From Priapulus caudatus (lineage: Eukaryota > Priapulida > Priapulimorpha > Priapulimorphida > Priapulidae): DNA of 56,105 nt. Location: positions 823,173-879,277 of the forward strand of contig NW_014577062.1 of assembly GCF_000485595.1 (NCBI RefSeq). Direction: 5' to 3'. The position numbers and the translations under genes were made by a program. Shown in pieces: positions 35,632 through 44,199 of the stretch (positions are counted from its first letter, which is position 1; the number at the start of each line of letters is the position of its first letter). The notes under the pieces are model-generated. The model did no database searches, was not told the origin of the DNA, and saw only the letters and a list, made by a program, of their open reading frames with translations.

Positions 35632-35915
35632 ATGAAGTTGTCCGCCTATAGTGAAATCATCAGTGCAGCTGAGAAGCAAAACTATAACAGAAACTGTGTG
35701 CAGTACCTTTCTGGAATCTACCCATCTATATCCAATGAGACTTTATACAGCATTGTGTCTCAGGCATACCAGCGATATACAAAGAAGTCCTATCCACAAC
35801 ATCATTCCTCGGCAGCAGTTGAAGCGTACTACAATGCCTACAGTGAGGCAGCAGGAACTGAACCGCCAGGTTTGCCAATGTTAGCCGTTTTACACCAAGC
35901 TGGGATTTTTGGCAG
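35632..35915 (+). CDS. CDIN1: CDIN1 exon 1 (CDAN1-interacting nuclease 1)
   Basis: First exon of the homologue of human CDIN1/C15orf41, a PD-(D/E)XK-type nuclease that binds codanin-1. Residues 1-93 match the N-terminal helical region: spaced YNRNCVQYL, TLYSIVSQAYQRYTKKSYPQ and HHSSAAVEAYYNAYSE align with the human protein. The donor is GGCAG|GTCTCA at 35915. Spliced to exon 2 the frame is off by one. A T run at 35906-35910 one base shorter would give ...ILAD|KLNVSP, which aligns residue for residue with the family, so I suspect a homopolymer error rather than a dead gene. A 611-bp Mutator-like element sits in the intron from 35927. Confidence 0.88.
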
Positions 35916-35926
35916 GTCTCACTTTG

Positions 35927-36537
35927 GCTGATAGGGTCTATGTCCCCCAGGGTACTATCGGAGGGTACCCTGGGTACGGTTCGATATATCGGAAATTACC
36001 TAGGGGGTACTATACGATATGTCGCTGCGTACCCTGCATTGTCCCACCGTACCCTGATTTTCAGCCAACTGATGTCGTAATACACTCTGTCAAGTTACTA
36101 CATCACATAGAAGAAACCTCAAAACATTGCAATCCAATAAAAATGTTTATGCTATGTTTGACTATATTTTTTCTTTTTCCTTTTGCATATATTCATATTT
36201 TCATTTTCATATTCATTTTCATATATTTCAAATATTCATGATGTGAGAGAAATCTTTCCAAATGTACACCACCAACGGGCACAACAGTGCTATCACCCTG
36301 CATGTTGCATAATTACACGGTGATACATACAATTTCCAGAAGAAGTGCGAATACTGAAACGAATATTTTGCGGAAACGGACCGGAAACAAGGAACAGGAG
36401 CATAAAGTCAGGATACAGTGGGACAATGCAGGGTACGCAGCGAAATATCGTATAGTACCCCGAGGTACTTTCCGATATATCGAACCGTACCCAGGTTACC
36501 CTTCGATAGTACCCTGGGGGACATAGACCCTATCAGC
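35927..36537. mobile_element. Mutator-like non-autonomous element, 9-bp TSD
   Basis: Terminal inverted repeats of about 133 bp at about 90% identity (35927-36060 and 36405-36537), beginning GCTGATAGGGTCTATGTCCC on both strands. The 9-bp direct repeat CTCACTTTG lies at 35918-35926 and 36538-36546. Long inverted repeats with a 9-bp duplication are the hallmark of Mutator-like elements. The interior of about 340 bp is AT-rich, has no transposase, and contains an AATAAA at about 36136. It lies in CDIN1 intron 1, its duplication starting right after the donor GT. Confidence 0.85.
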
Positions 36538-36796
36538 CTCACTTTGGCACACATATAACTCCTGTGATTATCTACCTGTCAATAAATCTAAAAACAACAT
36601 TAACAAGCATGGTATTGGTTTCCATGTTATTTGGAGAAAAATTCTTATACCAAAGGTTGTGAAATCACACTTAAACTGGATATATATATATATATATATT
36701 ATAATAATTGAATACATGTTAAGATTCAATGTGCCTGCTTATTGCTAACGTGATAATATATGAAATTGTTTGCAGGTTTTCTTATAACACAGGCAG

Positions 36797-36930
36797 ACAA
36801 GTTAAACGTGTCACCTGTTGTGCTGGCTCGGATCATCCTTGAGAAACACTGCACAGATGCTGATGGAAAGCCTCCGTCTCGCAGTATGCTATCACAGATG
36901 ATGAAGGACACCGCAACCATAGATGATCCT
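36797..36930 (+). CDS. CDIN1: CDIN1 exon 2
   Basis: Encodes KLNVSPVVLARIILEKH and PPSRSMLSQMMKDTATIDDP, matching the conserved ...APSLMARLILER... and PPSKSIINSMLRDP blocks of human CDIN1. Of three possible acceptors (exon start at 36776, 36793 or 36797) the last gives the best alignment. The donor CCT|GTAAGC at 36930 is strong and leaves phase 0, fitting exon 3. Confidence 0.88.
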
Positions 36931-36994
36931 GTAAGCTATGCTCATCCTGATGCTTTCTGCCAAAGGCCCCAGAGGTCGAGCTGTTAGTCGTTTG

Positions 36995-37346
36995 GGCCCC
37001 AATTAAAAAAATCTTTGTTTGCTCTCACCCGACCCAGGCTGAAAAGTTTGGATAGGTAGGTAGGCATTTTTTTGAAGGGGTCTTTTTACAAATTCAGCAT
37101 GCTCTGGCATGTGTATACGTGCTCGGGTGTGATTGTGTGGTCTGGAGATATCTTTTATGCTGAATGTTTCTTTTGCTTGGTACATATAATGTATTGCCTA
37201 CAGGATTTATATAATGTACAGTGAAACAAAATTTTATACAATTTGTAAAAAGAAAACGAAAAAAAGACCAATAAAATTTTTTGAGTCGGCCCCATTTTGG
37301 CGGGTCGGTCGGGTGAGGGCAAACAAACAATATTTTTATTATGGCC
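36995..37346. mobile_element. MITE in CDIN1 intron 2
   Basis: Inverted repeats of about 45 bp: GGCCCCAATTAAAAAAATC...TTTGCTCTCACCCGACC at the left, and the complement GGTCGGGTGAGGGCAAACAA...TTATTATGGCC at the right. The element is 352 bp long. It lies 65 bp after the exon 2 donor. No clear target duplication. Confidence 0.7.
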
Positions 37347-37837
37347 TTGTGTGCTGTAGGAATAGGCCTATGGGTGGTTTCATGGTATTTTGTTAGAAGA
37401 CAAACACTAGCTTATAGGGCATGTTCCTGTTGTAATAGTAATACATCTGCTAGCTATTGCAAAAAAGAATGATGAAATGTTGACAAGTTTTATTGCCAAA
37501 GTCACACATATGGTTTGAAATAAACTTTTTTGCCAGGCAGTAAGTACTTGCTGCAGAGAAAAAACAGGCAGTGAACTTACTTGCCCAAGCAGAAAGATGA
37601 GAAAACCATAGAAGTACCACTTTCTCCCAACCCAACAGTACTGTCCTATTGCCTCCGTCTATAAGGATGCTGGGTTGGCCTCCCACCCCATGTTTTCCCT
37701 GATTTGATCATTCTGAATATAGGTAAAACTATAGAGTAATAAAGTTTGGGGTGCTTGCCATCATGTTTTGTTCAATCATGGTTTCAGAATAATTTTCCTG
37801 GATAATTCTTATCCCTGATCATGTTTCATCATTGCAG

Positions 37838-37957
37838 ATACTTGCAGACGAAGTCCAACTTTGTGTATTGGAGGATGCTCATTATGGTCCTGTAGTTGAT
37901 AGCATCAGGAGGTCTATAGGATATGAGTATGAGTATAAGCTACAAGAAATACTTACG
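37838..37957 (+). CDS. CDIN1: CDIN1 exon 3
   Basis: Forty codons bounded by TTGCAG|ATACTT and ACG|GTATGT, phase 0 at both ends. It encodes ILADEVQLCVLEDAHYGPVV and then DSIRRSIGYEYEYKLQEILT. These align with the family block (V.CV.D..YGP.VD.I....G.E.E..L...L) that precedes the nuclease core. Exon 4 in matching phase is found only at 50189, or broken and inverted at 39704. The distance and the inverted block between them show that the locus is scrambled in this assembly. Confidence 0.9.
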
Positions 37958-38360
37958 GTATGTACCATATCGTAATAGATAGACATCCACTAGTGTATTT
38001 GGACATCCTTTGAGCAACCTGCTGCAAATTTTACTATCTCTATGATGATGAGAAAAGCAGATAAAAACAACATATATACAGGGATGAGAATCTTCGTGGA
38101 TTTCACAGTCCCAGGGTCGATTTTGTGACACGTCTAAATCCGTTGAGAGAAAATTTTAGGGGGGGTTAGAATGTACAAATTTTCAGTTTACAGTCCAACA
38201 GTACCTTCATTTAATAACATTGTAATATAGTTTTCTTTACAATATAGACACGGCTTAGTTCACTGTTTGAGATTGTCAGACGTTGGCCAGTGTGTGCGTT
38301 TATTTGACGCTGTAACTGTGTGTGTATGTGTGGCGCCGCGCGTCGCGGGCGGATGCAGCA

Positions 38361-39504
38361 CGCCGGCGGCCAGCACCGCGTCCCTCGCGGCCTGCACGCC
38401 GCGCCACACCTTCTCGCGCGCCTCGTAGCCGGCAGCCCGCCTCCTCGCATCCAGCACCTGCGCACGCTCTTCTCGAGCGGCTCGGCGGCGCCCCTGCCGC
38501 TGTCGTGCGCAGTCGCAGGGGGTCGTCGAGGCGGCCAGCGACGCGGCGATTGCTGCGGGCGTGCGGTCGCGCTCGTTGTTGCCGACGACAACGAGCGAGA
38601 TGGCCGGCGCGACGCGCAGACAGTGAGCGACGGCGGGCGTGCACGCCGCCGCGCCGCCGGACAGGTAGACGCCGACGCACTGGTAGTCGTCCTCGGAGAC
38701 GCTCAGCCGCGGCTCTGCGTCGTCGAGCGGCCGCCGCTGCGCGAGAACTCGGCGTCGAGGTCCGACCACGTGTGCGAGTAATTGAGCGAGAGGTCGGCGT
38801 TCGGCACGAACATCGCGTCGAGCTCAAGCCGCGACGCGGCGGGGACGCGCGGACGGCGGCGACGTGGCGGGACGCGCGCGCGCGCGCGACGCGCCGGCGT
38901 GTAGAAGCGCTCGCCGCCGCTGTCTGAGAGGCTGCTGCAGCCGCTGCCGTGCCGACGCTCACACCGCAAGCAGCTCTGCAGCAGCGCGACGAGCATCAGC
39001 ATGTCGGACGCGTGCAGGCCCGCGGCCGCGCCGCACGAGTACTGCGCGAGCAGCTTGGTGTCGACGACAAGCAGCGCGTGGTGCGCGCTCGCGTCCACGC
39101 TCGAGCGCAGCTTGCCGAGCGCGGTCTCGGCGAGCCGCACCGTGCGCGCGCTCAGCGCCTGCTTCGAGCGCAGCCCGCTCGACGGCGTCCGCCATGAACG
39201 CCTGCTCGTGCCGCTGCAGGTCGACGCAGGTCGCGAGCAGCGAGGCGACGAAGCTCCAGCGCGCTGCCGCCGCTCGATCGTGCGCTCGGCTTGACGATGG
39301 CGCCGCGGCGTGGCCGTAGAGGAAGAGCAGTATGTGGTGGAGCGTAGAAGCTTGCGCGCGAGGAACGCGTCCGTCTCGTCGCCGTCGCCGTTCGCGGCCA
39401 TGTACAGCTGCCCGGAGAACTGCCGGAACGTGAAGAGGAAGTTGTTCTCCGTGCGCAGGCACATGTACGGCTGCTGCAGCTGCTGCTGCATGACGGCGTG
39501 CCGT
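38361..39504 (-). pseudogene. HPS1: HPS1 exon 1, inverted copy (5' end lost in gap)
   Basis: On the - strand this repeats HPS1 exon 1 at about 50825-51961, from QQQLQQPYMCLRTENNFLFT onward. Relative to that copy it carries several one-base indels that break the frame, and a shorter form of the Ser-Pro-Arg repeat. Its 5' end runs into a 25-N gap. At its 3' side it continues past the point where the 50.6-kb copy stops, into CA-rich sequence that may be the true exon end or intron. HPS1 exons 2-5 lie just to the right in the opposite orientation. This is either a misoriented contig of the real exon 1 or an inverted duplicate; I favour the former. Confidence 0.85.
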
Positions 39505-39529
39505 NNNNNNNNNNNNNNNNNNNNNNNNN
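39505..39529. other. Assembly gap (25 N) inside the inverted block
   Basis: By comparison with 50360-50824 the gap stands for about 460 bp: the end of the CDIN1 last exon, the intergenic spacer and the first 65 codons of HPS1. Confidence 0.95.
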
Positions 39530-39704
39530 CCGGTCCTTGAGGTAACCTTTGTGGCTCGCTGCGTCACCAAATAAAGCTTTACTTTTCGATCCAGTTCACA
39601 CATAACCATCCACAGAAATTGGCACTTCAAGTTTAAAATCTGGAGTCTTGTCCAAAGCCTCGCTCACGCATGTCCTCCTCTCCTAGGAAGGCAATCTTTT
39701 GTTT
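39530..39704 (-). pseudogene. CDIN1: CDIN1 last exon, inverted partial copy
   Basis: On the - strand the acceptor TTGTACAG|AAACAAAAG is followed by [17 protein letters not shown], as at 50189. Then one extra G (GGCTTTGGACAAG, near 39655) shifts the frame, and the copy is cut by the N gap. The same intron sequence continues upstream to about 40018, where homology with 49877 ends. Confidence 0.85.
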
Positions 39705-40018
39705 CTGTACAAAATTCAATTAATATAGATTCACAATATTCTCAGTTACAAAACACTGCATAAGTGTAACGGAAATAACAGTGACTGATTGCTGCACAAA
39801 GTTACGAGAGCAGAAATTAAAAATGAACTTTTTAACATAAGAATAGTCTACCGTCAAAACTTTTTCAGACCAGACCACTTGTAACAATATTGCGGTCACT
39901 ATCAGTCTAGTAGTATTGCATAAAATATCGCTAAAGTAATTTGTACCTGCGGCAGTAGACGTTTATATTACAGGGATGGGAATGACAATTGTGTTTTCAG
40001 CTGAAAATAGCCCGGGGT
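39705..40018 (-). repeat. Inverted copy of CDIN1 intron 3, right edge of misoriented block
   Basis: Reverse complement of about 49877-50188. The block ends in an ACAGGGATGGGAATGAC...TTTTCAGCTGAAAATAG repeat. A similar ACAGGGATGAGAATC stands at 38078, outside the left edge, in the same + orientation. Confidence 0.8.
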
Positions 40019-40786
40019 CCCGCAGGGGGGGGGGATAGCGGGCGGGGAGGGGGGCAGTCAGGTCCAGGGCAAAAGCCTGGGTCAGGGGCTCTTCAGGAAG
40101 CTTTTGAATTTCACAATTTAGCAAGATAGCAAGGCTATAAAATTGCACATTAGGGACACATCAACAGACAGAATTATAGCAGAGGCATATTAAGGTACAC
40201 TGCCGGAGTATATCTTGCACTGTCATTATCATAACACTAGAATTTATAATCATACATAAATTTATTCACTTCGCCAAACAAAAATATTTATGTACATTCC
40301 ACACTGTCCCAAAGGCTAACCTTTATTATATAATATAGAGATTTCATTGTCCAGCGTTTCAAAATTTGTATTATGTCACTAAGTAAGATATTTTATTCAA
40401 ATTATGAAACAACTTTAGGCAGCTTGTCCTGCCTGCCAGGCAAGTCTGTGAGCCCCACAGTGATCAGACATCAGGAAGGAAACGCTATTTGCTATTAGAC
40501 GCAAAGGTGCCCAAAAATCCTCCTTGCGCGACGATATAATATTCCTAACACCAGGAGCTGGGGGGATGCGCGACATTATGTTTTATGCTTTTTAAAGTCA
40601 CCAAAGCAAGCAGCTCGCGACAACCACCTTTGGTTATATATAGTATTATAAACAGAATTCCTTGGCGAGAAAGGAACACAAATTCGACGCTACGTTTGCC
40701 TACACGTGCAACGTACGGCAGAGCCTGGGCCGAGCTAGCGAAATTATTTTCCGATCGATCGCGTACTATATCCGGGCCTTGCGTAG
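40019..40786. other. Probable HPS1 intron 1, no exon seen
   Basis: Poly-G-rich at about 40025-40060, otherwise AT-rich. An open frame continues upstream of exon 2 to about 40585 but has no family match before codon VARASG. Confidence 0.5.
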
Positions 40787-41130
40787 CACGCGCCAGCGGC
40801 GCCACGGTGGCGCTCTCTGACGGCGGCGAGAACGCGCTCGAGGGGCTGCGATCGGCGCTGCGCGAGCTGCATCGCGCACTCTACTTCCCCGCGCGTCTCC
40901 CGTGCCCCGTCGACCTGGAGGCAGTCTTCTCGATCCAGGGCGTCATTCGCGACAGTCTGCACGATTGCCGAGAACAGTTGGTGGTAAGCGCGAAAAACAA
41001 TCTGATGATGACGTCTTTCCAGCAGAAATATCCGGGACTTCTTCACTTCTTATACGTTGATAGACTGTCTCATCAGCTGACCGCTCCCAGCTTGCATGGA
41101 AGTAAAAGCGATGCACATCTAAAAGACAAG
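40787..41130 (+). CDS. HPS1: HPS1 exon 2 (BLOC-3 subunit)
   Basis: Encodes the C-terminal part of HPS1, a subunit of BLOC-3 that with HPS4 forms the guanine-nucleotide exchange factor for Rab32/Rab38 in lysosome-related organelle biogenesis. The conserved stretch NNLMMTSFQQKYPGLLHFLY, followed by VDRLSHQLTAPSL, aligns with the human ...[22 protein letters not shown].... The donor is AAG|GTAAAT, phase 0. The acceptor is less certain: CGTAG|CACGCG at 40786 is my choice, and the phase of exon 1 cannot confirm it because exon 1 is displaced. Confidence 0.85.
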
Positions 41131-41348
41131 GTAAATTTCGCATGAACTTCGTATTACTGTAACTCCAGTTTATATCTCAATTCAAATTGTTTTTTTGGAG
41201 CAGTCATTATATATAGCACCTTGTTCCTACGCAATGTTGTTTTCATTCTCAACCATAGATCTTGAGATCCATCGATAGATCTTGAGACCTAGGACTGATT
41301 GCCTGGTCTATGTTCGGGTTAGTATAGTGTAGTGGCACTGTTATGCAG

Positions 41349-41545
41349 GTGTGGGCTGCAATGAAGCAAGCACACAAGTATCTGAAGCGAGGGTGTTCAT
41401 CCAGCAGATGGAGGATGCATGACATATACTACTCGTACTTCCTCTGGTTTGAGGACGGCAGCGGGAATCCTCTGCCAGCAAACTTGGCGAACTGCAGTGC
41501 CCTGCGCCACTCAGAACCCGGCATGTTGGGTTCTGATATTTACAG
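41349..41545 (+). CDS. HPS1: HPS1 exon 3
   Basis: Acceptor TTATGCAG|GTGTGGGCT and donor TACAG|GTAAAG. Encodes VWAAMKQAHKYLKRG, YYSYFLWFEDGSG and EPGMLGSDIYR, matching the human C-terminal longin-like domain (VW.L...ARRYLQKG, YCSYFLWFEND, GMLGGDYYR). Phase 0 entry fits exon 2. Exit with two bases (AG) is completed by the G of exon 4 to Arg. Confidence 0.92.
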
Positions 41546-41779
41546 GTAAAGCCTCGTGACCATGGATTTTAATGGCTATAAGGTTACAGTGCTTATCTAA
41601 TAGTTCAGCATAATCTGCCCTTATTCAATCCAGAGCAACGTTTATGATCAGAACAAAAAGATTATGAAGAAATGAGCCTCACAATCAGTATCTGATAATT
41701 AGGTTCATAGAGCTTCAGTGTGCAAAATTGGTTTGACTGAGGTTAATCACATATGATTAGTGTCTGTGGAGTTGCATGC

Positions 41780-44026
41780 CACTACTGATTGTTGTTAACC
41801 AGTGTATAAGATTCATGTTTGTCGTTGACAGTTGTATGACACTAGTGTTTGTCGTTGACAGCTGTTGTATGACACTAGTGTGTTGTTGACAGTTGTATGA
41901 CACAAGTGTGTTGTTGTTGATAGTTGTATGACACAAGTGTGTTGTTGTTGTTGACAGTTGTATGACACTAGTGTTTGTTGTTGACAGTTGTACGGCACTA
42001 GTGTTTGTTGTTGGCAGTTGCACGACACTAGTGTTTGTTGTTGACAGCTGTATGTCACTAGTGTTTGTTGTTGACAGTTGTACGGCACTAGTTTTTGTTG
42101 TTGACAGTTGTATGACACTAGTGTTTGTTGTTGACAGTTGTATGGCACTAGTGTTTGTTGTTGACAGTTGTACGGCACTAGTGTTTGTTGTTGACAGTTG
42201 TATGACACTAGTGTTTGTTGTTGACAGTTGTATGACACTAGTGTTTGTTGTTGACAGTTGTATGGCACTAGTGTTTGTTGTTGGCAGTTGTACGGCACTA
42301 TGTGTTTGTTGTTTGACAGTTATGTCAGGTTTTTTTTTCATTATCTTTTATAGTAACAGGCCGAAATGCTTTTGCATGAGGGCGTGGGGAAGTGCGGTTT
42401 TGGGGGTACCCCGCCAAAATTTTTTTTTTAAATTAGATGTCTCTGAGATGGCAAGCTGGCGTATTCTGAAGCTGCCAGGTAAACAGACACATCTTGGATT
42501 AGCAGTATGCGTCCTTATTTTTCCAAATTTGCGTTTCTGCCTGGTACACCCCCTTTCAGAGTCAGCCAGAAGTTTCCAAATTATGTGGACCACGATTTGA
42601 AGTAATTAATAAGCAGTTAGACAATTAAGTACGGAAAATAGCTTACTCAAAAAGGAAAAAAAGAAGCTTCTTGCTGCAACATAACGTCCACAAATTACTC
42701 AAACTGATTTATTAGTAGTAGGATCATTAAAAACACGTCGACTTTGGAGAATAATTAGAGGCCAAACTAAATGGCAAATAAATAATTTTTTTTATTTTAA
42801 AAAAAATATACTTGAGCCAATTTAACCGGTCCCGAACAAAGCAGAGAGTAGAACGCGTCAATTCGGCGTGATGGGACGCGTTCCTAAATGGAACACTGAG
42901 TGTACGGCACTCAGTGTTTGTTGTTGACAGTCTCTGTATGCCGACACCTACAGTGTTTGTTGTTGAACAGTTGATATGGCCACCAGTGTTTGTTGTTGAC
43001 AGTTAGTATGGCAACTAGTGGTTTGTTGTTGGAAACAGTTGTACGGGCACTAAGTGTTGTTGTTGTTGATTGCTGTACCGGCACTAGGTTGTTTGTAGAC
43101 CAGTTGTATTTGACAACTAGGTGTTTGTTGTTGACGTTGTATGTTCACGTAGTGTTTGTTGTTGACAGTTGATATGACACTAGTGGTTTGTTTGTTGACA
43201 GTTGTATGGGCACTAGGTATGTTCGTTGACAGTGTATTGACACTAGTGTTTGTGTTTGACAGTGTGGACACGTAGTATTTTGTTGTTGACAGTTGTATGT
43301 CACTGGAGTGTTTGTTGACTGACAGTTGGATATCGGACAACTAGTGTTTGTTCGTTGACAGTTGTATGGCACTACGTGTTTGTTGTTGACAGTTTGCTTA
43401 CGGCACTTAGTTTTTGTTAGTTGCAACGTTGATTGGCACACTAGTGTTTGTGTGACAGTTGTTATGGCAACTAGTGTTTTGTTTTTGACAGTTTTATGGG
43501 CAACCTAGTGTTTGTTGTTGGCAGTTGTATGACACTAGTGTTTGCTTGTTTGACAGTTGTATAAACACTATAGTTGTTTGTTGTTGACAGTTGTAATGGC
43601 ACTAGTGTATTGTTGTTGGCCAGGTTGTATGACACTAGTGTTCTGTGTTGACAGTTGTATGGGCACTAGTGTTGTGTTGACAGTTTTATGCGCACTAGAA
43701 AACTGTTTGTAGGTTGACAGTTGTCATGGACACTAGTGTTTGTTGATTGACAGTTGTATGACACTAGTGTTTGCTTGTGACAGTTGTATGGCACTCAGTG
43801 TTGTTGTTGACAGTTTTATGGGGACTAGTGGGGCGTTTTTCTTTTTTTTTTTTTCTTTGTTGTTGACAGTTGTATTTCGCACTCCGTGTTATGTTGTTGG
43901 CAGTTGTATGACACTAGTCGTTTGTTGCTTGACAGTTTGTGCGGCACTAGTGTTTGTTGTTGACAGTTGTATGGCACTAGTGTTTGTTGTTGGCAGTTGT
44001 ATGACACTAGTGTTTGTTGTTAACAG
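41780..44026. repeat. 30-bp satellite B in HPS1 intron 3
   Basis: Tandem units of CACTAGTGTTTGTTGTTGAC + AGTTGTATGG, 30 bp, clean at 41960-42300 and indel-rich at 42900-44000. A 570-bp non-repeat segment interrupts the array at 42330-42900. Every unit contains a T-rich stretch ending in (G/A)ACAG, the shape of a 3' splice site. The last unit (TGTTTGTTGTTAACAG) is the actual acceptor of HPS1 exon 4. Confidence 0.93.
42330..42900. other. Insertion inside satellite B
   Basis: AT-rich sequence with poly-T and poly-A runs and a GGGGGTACCCCGCCAAAATT stretch, splitting the array. No terminal inverted repeat or coding sequence was recognised. Probably a transposon insertion, class unknown. Confidence 0.4.
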
Positions 44027-44199
44027 GCTCATGAGGCGAGAGCTGTTTGAGAGCGTGATGTTGCTGCTACGAGCTGCTGTGTCTGCACCACACCTCGCTT
44101 CCACTCACTAGGATCCTGCAGCAGTGTCAGCAGCTGGCTGCTGAACTGTGGGCTGAGTCTCACAGCGGTGCGATCAGCATGGTGCTGAATGTTCTGCGG
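44027..44199 (+). CDS. HPS1: HPS1 exon 4
   Basis: Starts at TTAACAG|GCTCATG. Encodes RLMRRELFESVMLLLRAAVS, then, after a one-base frame change near 44090-44105, RILQQCQQLAAELWAESHS. These align with the human C-terminus ([20 protein letters not shown], then VQQAGQLARRLWEA), so the frame change is probably an assembly indel. The exon may end with stop TAA at 44200-44202, or splice at CTGCG|GTAAAC. The second is favoured because a phase-compatible terminal exon with its own polyA signal lies at 46681. The exon is hemmed in by satellite on both sides. Confidence 0.8.

Noticed and set aside
35929-36241. Open frames in the first CDIN1 intron (for example 35909-36241)
   Set aside because: They lie within the Mutator-like element's inverted repeat and AT-rich interior; no transposase motif is visible.
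38300-38962. Arg/Ala-rich open frames in several frames at 38.2-39.3 kb
   Set aside because: Frame-shifted readings of the inverted HPS1 exon 1 copy.
41757-42341. NTSVIQLSTT-type repetitive protein on the - strand
   Set aside because: It is the complement of satellite B inside HPS1 intron 3, with the same length arithmetic and no start or splice context.
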